Positions 24,134 through 36,875 of a stretch of 64,000 bases of DNA are shown here, one piece after another. The DNA is from Ceratorhiza oryzae-sativae (Eukaryota; Basidiomycota; Agaricomycetes; Cantharellales; Ceratobasidiaceae), in contig JARWMV010000232.1 of assembly GCA_030998015.1 (NCBI GenBank), forward strand, positions 2,914,001 to 2,978,000, written 5' to 3'. Under the pieces are notes generated by a model. The model ran no database searches, was not told where the DNA came from, and saw only the letters and a list, made by a program, of their open reading frames with translations. How positions within the stretch are numbered: the stretch's first letter is position 1; each line of letters opens with the position of its first letter. Both the position numbers and the translations under genes were made by a program.

Positions 24134-27003
24134 CTACAAGAAAAATTCATTATGGAACCCAAAACGATTCGAGGCGCACTCACACATAAAAACCAAGGGG
24201 GAACCCCTCTTGGCCATCACCGTCTGCCAACTCACTTCGCCGGGCCCAGCCCGCTCCCCAAGCACGGCTGTGAGAAGCTCATTGGTCTGCATGTCCACCT
24301 CCCTCACCACCGGCCTCAGGCAGCTCCTCAGGAACATGCCCTGCTCCATGCTCCCGGCCATGCAGCCTGCGATGAAAATGCAAAACGGCAGGCCTCGCAC
24401 GACCGGGAACCGGAGGTCGTCCGCCGGCGTCGGCTTCCGGCCCGGCGGGAGGTAGCTGAGCCCGAGTTCCCGCAGTGCCCCGCACGTGTCTGCCACGGCG
24501 GTGATAATGTCGTGCACGCGTGGGCGCTCGCCCGAGAGCACGCTGTGCAGGAACACCCGGGCGCCACAGCGGAACACTTCCCGTGTGGCTGGCGGGAGCA
24601 TGCGCCGGAAAGATCGCATGCGCGAGTCGGCGGCCGTCGCGGGCGTGGGTTGGACGGGAGCCGCGACGGCGCCCCTGGGCTCGCTCGACGTTTCCGAGGC
24701 CGCAGTGGATGGTTGTGGATTGGACTGTGCTTGGGGAGCGGGCTGGGGACTGGATGCATTTGTTGCCTCGCTGCTGCTGATAGGCGCTGGATCGCGGGTG
24801 CGCACACGAGGCGATGACGCTTGCGGAGCGGGTGCGACGGCGGCGGCGGAGCCATCTCCCGGTTCAGATGGATCGGATTCTTCGATATTTGATGCTGCCT
24901 GCTTGCTCGACGAGGGATCGCTTGGGCTGGCGGAAGGTGGGGCCATTGCGGCAGGACGAGAGGCGGGGGAAGCTTGGGCAGAGGTTGAAGGGGGGAGGGG
25001 GGTCTTGATCTCTTTCAGCGACGTAGACGAGGCGGTCGGGCTGGGGGCACTCGCCATAGGAGCAACAACGGGGATCAACTTGGTATGTGGGTTAGACATT
25101 GCGACGCTTGGATGAGCCACGAGTGATTCAGGAGACGGGGGGATGAGCAACGCGTCAATGCGTTTGGCCCAGCGAGACAAGTCCATCACGCTGAGAGAAC
25201 CTTGGCGGACATGCTCGCCTTTCCACGATGCCATTGCGGCCGTTTCAGCGAGCGCAAGAAGGATCTTGGACGGAATATCGAGCAAGTCATCGAGGCGCGG
25301 CTCGACGGCGACGCGAACGCCATTGGCATCGGCTGGAGGAGCAGCGTCAGCATTCTTGAACGCTGCCCGATATGCGTCGAGGAGAGATGGGGGGCGTCCG
25401 AGGCTGATAGCAGAAAATATATCTATGTGAATCGCAACTTGGATGATGGCCCTTTGCCTGTCACCACCACGTCTCAATGCAGATGCGAGATCTCCTGAGA
25501 AAGCCACTATGCCAGCCAACCACCGTGAGGAGATATCGAGGAGGGACCCGGGGCCTCCAGTGGCGCCTTGGGACCCCCGACGAGAGGCAGAACGCGTGAC
25601 CAAATCCCCAAGCCCCCCAAAATGCAGCAGGGTATAGTGAACCGCGAGGGCGTTTGTATCATTGCGCGAGGCAGCTTGTTCGAATGAGGGTCGGAGCGCA
25701 TTGAGGGCACTAACACACGCATTGTTACTTGCTGCAAGTTCGTGTAGAAGCTCTCGGTGTGATGGATGGTGTGGATCCTCGCTTGAAGTCAGGAAGCGCA
25801 TACGGTTTTGGTGATGCCTCGCCTGTGCGATCACAACACTTCGAATCGGTTCCTCACGATACGCAAATGCGAGCAGCTCATGCGAAGATAGGTTAAACCC
25901 TGCGAGCTCGTGCAAAACGGGGAAGGGAACGTTGACATAGTAAGCCTAGATGGTGGCTGATGTTTAACCAAGGACAATCGATGAGCCGAGGCACTCACCA
26001 ACTCTGGGGCTTCCGCCGGAGCACTACCAACCACGGGATCGATGGAAGCGCTTGGGGCTTGAGGTTTGGTCTCTCCCTGAGGCGCCTCGCTGTCCGGGAC
26101 GTCAGACGGAGGGACCGACTCGGCTAGGTCATAATATTAAGATTAAGAGTGATAATGTTTGTCTGCACTCACAATCGTGCGCAAGCTCATCAATTTCCAT
26201 GTTGTCCATTTTCTCATGTTGATTGGCGCTGGACGCCTGTTCGCTCGGTTGAGCTGCGTCCTTCTTGGTCAAGGGCATGAGCTGATAGTGACGGGGTTGC
26301 TCGTCGTCAGATACATCTACAATTATAGAGCAACAAAAATGAGGGAGTCTCTCGAAAAATGATTACTGCACGACATACCCGAATCATCTATCGCCATGGA
26401 GTCGGAAATTCCAGAACCACCCACGTTGTACTGAGCGCCGCTGGGGCCTGTGCTTGGATGGGGTTGAGATCATTATGGCCACGCAGGCTCTCGAAAGACA
26501 GGAATGGAACCGGAACGCTGGGGTCTTGTCTACTGTGCAGGCCGCTCTTGGGAGAGTTTTCTAAGGGGGGGGTTATCAACGGCAGCGATAGTAGAACATG
26601 AGCGGGGACTGACCAGCAAGGAACCGCTTAATCATGCGTTTGAAGACCTCTACTTTGGCGCCCTACCGACCGACGCCGCGCGCCAATGTCAGGGTCGCGA
26701 GTGGTAACAATCATGCCGCACACACCTTTAACCATTCAGGCCGATTGCGTGATATCCAAGGCATTCGATGTGAAGGCGCCGACAGGACTCGCATGAGTGT
26801 TCGTGTTTCCCTTGATCACATTTCTACCGAATGATCAAGCGAATAAGACATTTGATGTAGTGCATTCTAAGGACGCTAATCACCTTGCGGCGAATACGAC
26901 AAGTCAAACAGCCTTCCTTACTCCTAATGCCTTTGGGCTTGCGTTCGGAGTTCGGAGATGTTAGGCGCTCCTTGGATGCTACGTTTTCCTTTGGTATGGC
27001 CAT
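24134..27003 (-). CDS. Zn2Cys6 fungal-type transcription factor
   Basis: Seven exons (27003-26884, 26823-26726, 26662-26614, 26560-26379, 26316-26173, 26123-25999, 25945-24134), introns 49-63 bp. The first two exons carry the binuclear zinc cluster: CLTCRIRRKKCD, then HSCESCRRLHIEC, i.e. C-x2-C-x6-C-x8-C-x2-C-x6-C, preceded by a basic stretch. The linker has PEWLK and KVEVFKRMIKRFLAE. The large last exon is the helical fungal regulatory domain (VLHELAGFNLSSHELLAFAY, LLHFGGLGDLVTRS) followed by a Pro/Ser/Ala-rich part and a C-terminal block with RMLPPATREVFRCGARVF. It should bind DNA in the nucleus; target genes are unknown. Two single-base losses break the frame: after the last zinc-cluster Cys near 26753, and in a CCCC run near 26465. 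Both look like sequence errors because the flanks continue normally in the shifted frame. Confidence 0.8.
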
Positions 27004-28716
27004 GTCTGTTTGGATATATCTAAACCTTCACGGGAAGGTCAGTGTCGAGATATTTAGCGAGCAGATGTAGACCCAACCAGGATACACCAAATATTTCAAT
27101 TTCTTCGGTTTGAGTAGAGACGCTGAGTTACCTCGAGTCGAAGGGGGGGGAGCGTAGGACGCGCGTCAAGTTTATGACGCTGCCCTACATATAGACGGCG
27201 CTTGATCCGAACGTTCGGTGATTTGCATTGTAGCGAAAAAGCGCTACAAGTAGCGCATGGTGGCATTCCACTGATGACACGTTGCTAATCCCAGACAGAC
27301 AGAATCGGACGTCCTGAAGGGCCAACTTTCGTGCGCTCCTGCTTATACTCACGATCGATAAAGACGCATTTTTGGTGTGTTAGGCCTCACGCGCTTCTAG
27401 GAGCCGTTCGGAATCTCAAACCCTGGGAACCGGTGAGCGCCAATTGAACTTAGCGGGGATGCTGGGGCCATCAGTTCTTCGCCCGGCTTTGGCGCCGCCG
27501 AGGCCAGGCGCCTACGGGCTACATGTTATAACTGCCCGCAATGTGGTGGATGGCCTGCAGTACGTGGTTCTGCGTACGTACGTCAAATCAGCTTTCGTGA
27601 GGCGCAGCTTATGCCTCGTGGTCAGCCGCAGGTAACACCTTTAATGTTTGATACCGACGGTCCCGAATAGGCGCCTACATTTTACATTAGCCTCGTGTTT
27701 CCCCACGTAGGCGAAATAAAAGGCGCTCATCGTATAGTTCTCTGGAGACTTGTTGGCCGGGCACTGGTGCCCCGCCGCTTCCGAAAGCCTTGACTAACAT
27801 ATGTAAAGTTTTATGTCCGAACATATCACAGCGTGGTTCGTTATGCGGTCAATGGATGTCATGTCAAGTGGTATCACCAAGAGACGCGCAGACTGCTGCA
27901 GTTCGAGATCGAGCCTCATACACCGTCCTATCTCGGCCCACGCTTTCACAGTGCACTTTTTCTTCGCTTGGCCAATTCTTAAACGTTGTATGACAGGTTG
28001 GGTGCCACAATAAACTATTAGCTACGCCGCTTTAATTCGGTGGTGCAGATCGCAGGTAGAGGGCCGAGAATCTTGCCGCCGGCTGTGTAGGTCAAATGGT
28101 CTTGTTCGCCACCATAAAAGAGGCCTTACTCGCTTGACACCTGTGTGGGCTGGAGGTCTAGAACAAATGGGAGTTCTGCGAGTTAGCTCAAGGAGACACC
28201 CCCCAATAGCTGTGAGGTTAGGGGCTAATTTTCGGGTTTAGGCCGGAGGTTAGCTAGGCGAAAGGGGGTAAGGGGAGTCTTTAAGTCGACCCAGAAGCCT
28301 TGGCAGGGAGGCAGGAAGGTGGCCTCATGTTACTTGCTGCTTCGGGAAGCGCATAAAATAATGTAAATACAGATTAGCCTTCGCATCACCTTACAATAGG
28401 CCCTGCCAGAGTACAGTGAGTATGTATTCTCCATCCTTTTGGCAATATTGAGACGGAGGGATATTCAAATTCCACCTCAAGGATGTTTTGTCCACGTCGT
28501 TCGTGATACGCAGCCTAGAAACGCGTTGTCTGCCCAGGGCTCATGCGGTCTGCTCATGTGGGTGTATGAAATATAGTAGGATATCCAAAAAGTTTAAATT
28601 CACTGTAACCACATCGCAGCTTGTGCGTTATTCATCTTTCTGTATTCAACCTGTCTACCTGATTCGTGGAAGTTGAGCAGTTGTTTCATTCGGAATGAGG
28701 AACTTCCCTTGACCCT
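27004..28716. other. Gene-poor flank left of the transposon
   Basis: Upstream of the transcription factor gene and bordering the transposon. Several GGCGCCTAC/GTAGGCG-like words occur around 27505-27515, 27666-27676 and 27707-27713, but no ordered repeat or coding exon is evident. Confidence 0.35.
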
Positions 28717-28724
28717 CTGAACCC
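28717..28724. repeat. 8 bp target-site duplication, left copy
   Basis: CTGAACCC directly before the left terminal repeat; the identical octamer stands directly after the right terminal repeat at 36886-36893. Confidence 0.9.
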
Positions 28725-28744
28725 TAGGCTCGTGACCAGCCGTC
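28725..28744 (+). repeat. Left terminal inverted repeat
   Basis: TAGGCTCGTGACCAGCCGTC; the right end read inward on the opposite strand is the same except T for G at position 15. Confidence 0.88.
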
Positions 28745-28856
28745 GTAGCAAGTTGACCTGTGCCATTCCGGGGAGATTACAAAAGATAGAGCCACGAGGC
28801 AATCATCAAAGAAGCAGATAAGTCAGGGAACAGGTCAACTTGCTACGACGGCTGGT
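28735..28856. repeat. Left-end hairpin of the transposon
   Basis: 28735-28761 and 28830-28856 are perfect 27 bp inverted copies (outer arm begins ACCAGCCGTCGTAGC) with a 68 bp spacer. The outer arm overlaps the terminal repeat. Confidence 0.85.
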
Positions 28857-29298
28857 ACAATTCACCTAATGAGTTCGGCCGAACGAGTTCGGACGAGGTT
28901 AAAGTTCAGTTGCGGGTTGACTTGGAGGATTCGGCCTCGGCGCTTATATGGCATCCGTGACTTCGCGGGAAGCTTGTATATTAATCATATAGTACACGGA
29001 CGCCCTAAGATATCAGACTGTATGACAACGTAAATATAGCTGGCTGAAGGCTATCACCTTACTTCTCTAGACAGGGGAGTTGGATCCGGGTAGGACGCCA
29101 GTGGAAACTCAGTTGCCCAGTTGTAGGATGAGCCGGATCAGGTCTGAACCTTTTTTGTTTGTATATAATTTACACTCAAACTGATTTTTGGGCTTAAACC
29201 GCAATAAACTAACGAGGAACATCGTTCGACCAAAAATACATACATCACGATCTGGTCACTAACTCACGTGATATGTATTTGCTGTCACGGCGTTCGCG

Positions 29299-32200
29299 TT
29301 AGGTCTCATTTTCCCTACCCAAGTCGAAATCCTCGTCCAGCTCTAACCCGTAAACCATATCCCATACATCTGCTATGTCGACATCTAAACTCACGTCCTC
29401 TTCGCTCTCCAGTGGTAGTCTTGCGTCGAGCAGCTCTTCTTCAGCTAGCACATCCTGGCCGTCGTCGCTGTCGTCGCTTGCGTCATCAGGTTCGTTGTTC
29501 TCCCAGTCAACCTTCATCGAGGGCAAATTTGGGATCTAATAGAGATATAATAGTTTGTCTTGATCATGAACCGAGCGTATCTGGTCGTACTTACGTTTGT
29601 AGATAGTGAGTTTCTTGATGAAGCTCGAGTTGCAGCAACAGCACCAGGATGACGAGGTAAGGCTGTATGAGGAATAGTGTGGGCAATATCGGGGCCTCGG
29701 TAAGCGTTTTGTCTCGTTTTGAAATCCTTGTTGTATTCTCCTAAACCCGACATGTTACCCCATAATAGGCTCTCAAGGCCGAGGCTCTGTGTATCAGCGA
29801 TTGGCTCGCATTTGTTGTCAAAGGTTCGTCCCTCTTTAATATCATGAACTTCGTACTTCTCCAGGCTCTCCATTATTTTCAGAATGTCCCGCATCTTGTC
29901 CGGAGACGAATGACGAGAGGTTCGGTAGTTTCCGATCATATCGTTGAAGTCCTTCGTAAGTGTTCGTAACGCACCGATACATGGTGTGATCATAGTGAGC
30001 CACTCCCAAGTCTCGTTACTTCCGTGCGCACTGTACACTCGCTAAAGACAGGTTAGCACATATTTTAAACATCTGACTCGACTTAACTCACTTTGATCCA
30101 ATAAATCAGGTGCTCTTGTACGAGGTCTAACTCGACGAACGCTTTTGGTCGGCCTGTCGGGTTTGCTAACCAGTTTTGGAGTATCAAGTCGCTGTAACAT
30201 CTAGCTATCATATAGACTCATAATAATATAGCGGGAATCTTACCGTAGCTTTGGCGGCCACACAACTTCGCAATAATGGATGAGTTGCAAGAGCGCGCGG
30301 GCATATTGAGGACGACCTGATCCTCGGAAGGAGAGCGCGAATAGTTTCAATACACTAAGTACACGACCAGAATGTCCGCATTTGACCGCATCAAATAGCT
30401 CTTCAAGATTGAGTGCATCTCGTAAGAAGTATACAGCACCTTCGTAAACCATATCACCAGCTTTAGTACCAGAATCAGCATACAGACGATCGCTTTGAAG
30501 CTTTGAGGCACAAGCTGTATTGATGTATGAGTCGTAAAGTACCTCCGCATCGCAAAGCAGCTGTTCCCATGACGGTTTGCATTCAGATTCCTCGGTAGAA
30601 GCAGTGGAATCGCACGCTTGTAGGCGGGCCAAGTAACTCTCAAGAGTCTTGCACTCGGAAACGCGAAGCAAGCAATGAATGATTCGAGCACCAAGCAAGT
30701 CCATAATAAGGTCCTTGGCGACGGCAAATGGTGGTAGAGATGTCGCTACGAAAGGCTTTCTTTCGAGTATGCTATTGTGGAAAAAGAGCGACGCAGGAGC
30801 GGTTTCTCCAGCTGTCGGACTACCAAGGTGAGTAGTCAGGACGCTAACGACTGCAGCCATTTTCGTATGGAATAGACCTAGCACGTATTCTAAGTTACCA
30901 AGGGAATTCTTTAGTTCTTCTTGCCCCATTCGAGTGTTTTGAGCACCATCCAAATTCAAACCAGATTTAAGATCGCCAGACACGAGAATAATATCTTGAA
31001 CGAACTCCTTAGCATCAATATCTATTTCAAGCTCTTTGAATATCGCTTCAAAGACTGATATTACTCCACTGATTGATGATTCATCGATATCCATGGCTGG
31101 GAGTGGATAGAAGTTCGTTGTATGCGCTTCGATTACCGGGGGTACAAGTGGCTGCGAGCTATCGAGCGTAGTCCAATAATCCTTGAAACACTCTCCACCA
31201 TACTTCAAGATCATGTGTACAATTGCATGCGTCATGAGCTTTCGATGTGTCTCTCGTTCTGTTTCGTTATGAAGGACATGATCTGGCTCGAGAGGCCCAG
31301 CAGCAGCAAACGCCGACCTAGCTGCAGAATAATCGAGAGACTCTTCCGTCGCATCATGAAGCTCGAATAGTGTTGCACAAGTCCCGTTTTCTTGTGAGTC
31401 TAAAGTGTAATTGTTAGTATATTGTCGGGCACAAAAAGATTAAGCCTAAATGGCTGGTATGATAATCATATGAAGTACGTACCCGTACGCCCAAGAGTTT
31501 GCTGCGCTGACTTCAGGACGAAATTAATATTATCGAATATTACGCCATGGCGACGTGTCTTCCAGCGCTTTTTGGTCAATTTGCGGCACCCGTTTGCAAG
31601 CATCTTAACCGCCCCAACTGAAGGGTGCGACCTAGCCTGAGCATCCGTCTTGGGTGCTGAGTCCAAATGTTGTCCGGCTTTATCAGTATTGGAGTGTGGT
31701 GTGCCCCGGTCGGTTTTTCCTCGTATAAGATTACTGTAGGAAGTTAGAGTGCCGAGGTGGGACAAAATGTCATATCCTTGACGTTGAAGTCCTATTCCAA
31801 ACATGTAAAGTCCAAGGCACGTTTGAAGCAAATTATTCCTGCGACTGTGCTGCCGTAGAAGCACTGTGATAGCGCATAAGATCGCCTGCGTGCCACAATC
31901 AAACACGTTGATCTAAATATTGATTGGGTCATGTTGCTCACTGTTTGTCCCACCCGTGACACTTCGCTCAACCTCCTCCGCGCACCCACAGGCGTTACAA
32001 AATCCAGCATCATCCGGATTGTTCGAGGGCATGTACTTTTGACCACCTCAAGTATATTGCTGACCTTGAAGCTTTTGTGTAGGTACTCGGGATCAATTTT
32101 ATCTTCCGAAGTTCGAAGTGCACCACTGGCCGTCGCTTTCTTTGCTTCGGCACGAAGCTCGCCTCCAACGTATCGACGTATCCACCTAAGAAACAGGCGT

Positions 32201-32865
32201 CGGCCAGGCTCGCTCTGATGAGAATGAGCCCAGTATCCTAGCAGCGTTTGAACCTCGTTTGTGTGTGCCCAGAAATGTTGATTTCGAAGTTTCGTGGCAT
32301 CGTTGCGACGCTTCGGATTAAACACGAAGAGGAGAAGTTCAGTAAATGTCTTTTCGTAGCTGGTGAGCTTCTCTATTAGTTCTTCAAACAGGATTAATAA
32401 GATATCCTTTTCATTCGCTTGCTTGAGGTTTGGCGCCGCGTGATCTGAACCTGTTGCTGATCTTGCCTGGATTGATTGGACTGATTGAATCACAGTGAGT
32501 AGTTGTATATTTAACTAAAATCTTACCTTCGGATTTGATGTGCGCTTGGATTTTCCTCGCTTTGGCTTCAGATCGGTTGACTTTTGGGAACCTGATAGGC
32601 CTCGTGTTAAACCCGGTGGGGGTTTTCCATTTGTTTGTTGAGAACCAAGAACTGGTACGAGTATATTAATACTGATATGCATAGGTGTAACAATCGGTTC
32701 ACCGCTGTTACTTCTACTGGCCTCATCTTCTGTTTCGGACTCCTGTTGTCCGGAACCGTATGTTTGGTGTAACGAACACGTTAGAGCATGCCATCTACAC
32801 ACCGTAAGCCAGTCTTCCTCCATCACCACCTCCAAATAATCTGATTCTGAGTCTTCGAAACTCAT
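29299..32865 (-). CDS. DUF6589-type protein, candidate transposase
   Basis: Seven exons (32865-32527, 32466-31942, 31885-31483, 31399-30244, 30191-30092, 30041-29595, 29535-29299), introns 50-83 bp; 3207 bp, 1068 residues, frame intact. The likeness to the basidiomycete DUF6589 family is seen in RHGVIFDNINFVLKSAQQTL, YGGECFKDYWTTL, YARALLQLIHYCEVVWPPKL, LILQNWLANPTGRPKAFVEL, DLVQEHLIYWIK and GSNETWEWLTMITPCIGALR. The N-terminus is acidic then basic (KPKRGKSKR) and the C-terminus is strongly acidic (DDASDDSDDGQD). The family occurs in many Agaricomycete genomes and has no assigned function that I know. Being one of only two genes inside a defined transposon, it is the best candidate for the DNA-cutting enzyme; I could not assign a catalytic triad by eye. 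The fixed Asp/Glu residues of the middle region (FDNIN, ELDLVQEH) are the places to look. Confidence 0.85.
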
Positions 32866-33217
32866 TTTCAGTAAGAGACTCTCCTAGTAATCCAAGGATG
32901 GCGATGAATCTCTGCTATGCAGATTGCCAGGACCCAAACATAAGCCTCTAATCATTTTTTGCTCAAGCGGTTCTGATTAGCGTACTTTTCTCAGCTATCC
33001 TGTTTATTCCCAAATACTCAAGAATCGTGAATGGTTTGAGAACTCAGGTGTGTAAATACTAGTGTCAGGATAAGAGACATGAGCTAGCGCGCTTTAATTT
33101 CCCACTTTAGGATGCCGCAGACTTTACCACTTTTGATTAATTTCATCTCCTGCTGATTCCGCCCGCTACCCTACCCCGTAACCTCATTCCTCCTGTGCAC
33201 TGTACAATTCCAACATT
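32866..33217. promoter_or_regulatory. Divergent promoter inside the transposon
   Basis: 352 bp between the start codons of the DUF6589 gene and the helicase gene, so both must be driven from here. No clear TATA box; the last 60 bases before the helicase are C/T-rich. Confidence 0.5.
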
Positions 33218-36079
33218 ATGCCATCACAATTAAACAACATATTAACCCCATCCGTCCGAAGCAATTACAAAACTTTGGAGCAGCTCATTTGTCAGAACTT
33301 TGGGTGGAAATCCGCACACCAGTTCCAAATCGATGGAACGCTACTTCAGTTGCTCCGTTACGATACAATTGTTCATGTTGGAACTGGGCGTGGAAAGACT
33401 GCTGTGGCCGCAGGTCCATTTGTACTTGCAGAGAATGCAAAGAAGCTGTCAATTGTGGTCTCGCCGCTGGTGGTTTTACAAGAGGAGATGGTAAGCCCAG
33501 AATTTATATGTGAAATATGGCACGTCAAATTTGGATAGCTAACTAGTTTAAAAGAAGGACACATTTCAGAATACTTTCAACCTGCGAGCGATTGTAATCA
33601 ACAGTAATACAACATCAAGTCTTTCGGAAATTTTACTGGCAAGCAAAGATTCTGTTTTCTAGTCTTTGAAACATGCTAAACTGTTCATAGGATATAAAAT
33701 CCGGAGGGATTCGCATTATACTAATATCACCTGAAACGCTCCTCTCCCGCCGCATCATCGATGGGCTCCTCAGAGATCCAGAGATCTCAAAAATGGTTTT
33801 CTCCATTATAATAGACGAAGCGCACTGTGTTTCGTTTTGGAGTGATACATTTCGCAAGAAATATGGTGCGCTTCACCTCATTCGACCCTTCCTCCCTCGA
33901 CATACCCCAATTGTTGCACTGTCGGCTACACTCACACCCCGTGTGCGACGCGACATAATCACCAAATTGAACTTATCTTCAACCCACATATTCATCAACG
34001 AAGGAAACGACAAGCCCAACCTCACTGTTATTACTGCACGAGCCAAGTACCCACTCATATCATTATACGACCTTGCATTTCTCATCCCTTTGATCACATT
34101 TCATCCTCTCGACATCCCAGTAACCATGGTGTATGCAGATAATATTGATGTTGGTCAGCGCATTGTGCGCTTTCTCATCTCACTTCCGCCGCCTCATCTC
34201 CAAAATGCTGGAATTATTCGCCCATATAATGCACGACTCACTCAGTGTTACCGAGCCCTCGCTATGAAAGACTTACAAGCAGGCAATATTCGAGTGCTTG
34301 TATGCACTGATGCGGCGGGAATGGTGAGTGTAATAAAACCATGACTGTTGCGCTAGCTGATACAAGAACTAATTTGCAGGGCTGCGATCTCTCCAATATT
34401 GAACGTGTGGTCCAATGGCGGGTGGTTGGCCTTTCTGCTCTTATACAGCGTTGGGGTCGAAGCGGCAGATCTGGAGAAAGGGCTCTTGGTATTCTTCTCT
34501 ATGAGCCCTCTGCTGAAAAGGTCAATCCCACGCGTCCAGGATCTCAGTCAACTCAGAACGCTCAAACTCCAGGCAAAAAGCGACGTCAGCGCCGAGCGCT
34601 TCTCAAGGGAGGGTTTCGGTCAAGTGTTGCTGGTGCTGAACCTGACCTACAGGACGACTCACCTGGTGAAGGCGTGTATGCATTGATACAAACAAACGGC
34701 TGTCGACGAAGAATCTGGAATAAAGTATATGGAAACGAACCAGTTGGTATGTGTATCTCGCCGCAATATCTATACGCCCAGCTAATTCAAGCTTGATACG
34801 AGCAGAGCTGACTGTCCCTTGCTGCGACCGTTGCGAACCTAGCGTGCTCGATCATATCAAAACTACTAAACCGCCTATGGAGCGGAAGGCTAAGCTACCG
34901 CCAAGGGGCATTCCATTCAAACCAGCACAGCGCCAGCTCGCTGAATGGCGTGATGCCGTTCTCAAACGTGACTTCAAAGGCGTGACTTGGGCTTCGAGTG
35001 CTATCCTTCCCCACGAAACAATTGAATCGCTCACGTCGTACGGCCCAATAGGTACTACTGAGCTATTTGAGCAGCTAGTACGTGGGAAAGCTGAGCATAA
35101 ATGGTGGGAAACCTACAGTCAGGAGCTAGGCAATCTAGTGCTTGGGCTACATATTGAGTACGTGCCTCTCCCTCCAAAGCCAAAGAAACGCGTACTCGAT
35201 TTGTTACCTGAAAACGACGCAAACAAGCGCGCCAAGAGTATGCACACTCCAAAAGCTGGCGACTCTACTTGCACAGAAGTAGTATCGACTCAAGCTCACA
35301 GCTTTCGAGTCAACGCGCAGCCTCCGTCATCTAGCATGGAAATCGATCCCCCGCAAGCGCCATCCATGATGACAAATTTTTCAATAAATTTCGACTCAGC
35401 GCCAGCCCCGGCCCAGCCCCACATTTATCACCCTTTTGCCGAGACTCAGATTACGCCTCCGACCACCACCCAACCTCGATATCCCACATATCCCACATAC
35501 CCCACATACCCAACTCCACAATACCTGTATCCCACATACCCAAACTCAGCATGCCTGCAGTCGAATCCTTCATACGAGCATAACACGGCTCACACGCCCT
35601 ATTCCTATGTGATGCCTTCTACGCCCTGGAGGGAAGTGCAATCCTACGGGCCACACACGCAGGGAGACCGAACCTCTGAGGCCACATATCATCAAGCTTA
35701 TCCGATTAATACACAAGAAGCACACCAGGTGAGAACATGTTTTGGCCCTTTTATTTGATTGACAAGTAGTCCAACTATTCTAGGACTTGTACGGCGTTGT
35801 CCAACAGAATGCAGTTCAAAGCATCCCGACTTTAACCACATGGAATCGTAATCAGGTACGCCATATAAATCCCTACGTTATGCGATCGGTTTACCAATAC
35901 TCGCAATATAGTATCAGTCGAGCCAATCTACGAGTCGCCCGGGCCCCCAAATACTGTCACACGCTTCAACATCGAACTCCGAACAAGCTGCTCGTCCGGC
36001 TGCCCAGCAATCGGCGCCTCGGAATTCCCCATACCCCGATTACTGCTCGACTTTCCGCGTTTACGGTTCGCAGCAATGA
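33218..36079 (+). CDS. RecQ-like superfamily 2 helicase of the transposon
   Basis: Seven exons (33218-33490, 33570-33638, 33691-34323, 34380-34746, 34806-35728, 35784-35855, 35912-36079), 2505 bp, 834 residues, frame intact. Helicase motifs in order: a motif 0-like start (FGWKSAHQFQIDGTLLQLL), motif I GTGRGKT, motif Ia region IVVSPLVVLQEEM, motif II DEAHCVSFW (the RecQ form), motif III ALSATLT, motif IV region MVYADNIDVGQR, motif V region VLVCTDAAGMGCD and motif VI QRWGRSGRSGER. After the helicase core come a CCDRC pair resembling half a zinc site and a long Pro/Tyr/Ser-rich tail with a run of YPT repeats (about 35479-35550). RQC and HRDC domains are not evident, so it is not the host's own RecQ. 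Intron 2 (33639-33690) uses a GC-AG border. It probably unwinds or remodels element ends or repair intermediates during movement. Confidence 0.85.
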
Positions 36080-36668
36080 AGCTACAATTTGTTTAGGCTT
36101 GTGTATGTACAAGAATCAATCAATTGCTGGTATCCGTTCAGAGGGCAGGCAAGGCAATCTAAACCTTTGAGATCTGGCTAGCCTAGGAATCGAACTTACG
36201 TTAAAAAAAGTTAAGCGCAGCAAGCCCACTACGCTATTACGATGTCACAAGTAGACAACATGTGATGTTATATATCACACGACCTACTTCGGGGCTTGCC
36301 GACACGGTTGTGACTGTCCCTGCGGTCACACGCCTCGTTGTCAGGACTAGTTCTATCCACTGACAAACTAAAATGTCGCCCACACAAAATCGCCCCGACA
36401 GATTGATACCGTTCAATCGGTATATGCTTAGCATTGTATCCTACATACATCTAAATCCACTGATTCGATCACTGGGCACCGTTAAGGCTCTCAAATGTTG
36501 ATTCTACATGATTCTGGGCAACATCAGCATCGAATTCCCCGGGTTCCGTTCAGTAGGTTCGTAATAACCAGGCAAAACTTCTCTTGAACTCATTGTAATT
36601 GAAAACATTACAACCAGTTGTAATCAGGAGTAATCGAAAATCACAGCCGAACTGATTACCCCAATTAC
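36080..36668. other. Right internal flank of the transposon
   Basis: Non-coding stretch between the helicase stop and the right-end hairpin. It includes a GTAATC-rich patch (36588-36660). A pair of Pol III box-like words at 36186-36236 was examined and rejected. Confidence 0.4.
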
Positions 36669-36875
36669 ACCAGCCGTCTCGCCAGCTCGACCTGGTACCC
36701 CGACTTGGATGCCTCCCTGTGGCTGTCGCGTGGAAGAACTACCTCTCATGGTAAGTCATCAGCTAACCCCTGTCCTCGTGTTGATCTTACTCCATTATGC
36801 CATATTTAGAGTATATACACAAATAAAACCGCGCCAGCGGGAAGGACACCAGGTCGAGCTGGCGAGACGGATGGT
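36669..36875. repeat. Right-end hairpin of the transposon
   Basis: 36669-36696 (ACCAGCCGTCTCGCCAGCTC...) and 36848-36875 are 28 bp inverted copies with one mismatch and a 151 bp spacer. The outer arm runs into the terminal repeat. The arm is related to the left-end arm (about 19 of 26 positions). Confidence 0.85.

Noticed and set aside
27505..27713. Several GGCGCCTAC/GTAGGCG words suggesting a repeat array
   Set aside because: Irregular spacing and only three or four copies; no ordered array, and nothing resembling a CRISPR.
36180..36240. Reverse-strand words like Pol III box A (TAGCGTAGTGG) and box B (AGTTCGATTCC), suggesting a tRNA or tRNA-derived SINE
   Set aside because: The acceptor and T stems do not pair, no anticodon stem can be built, and a T-run sits in the middle. 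Probably chance inside the transposon flank.
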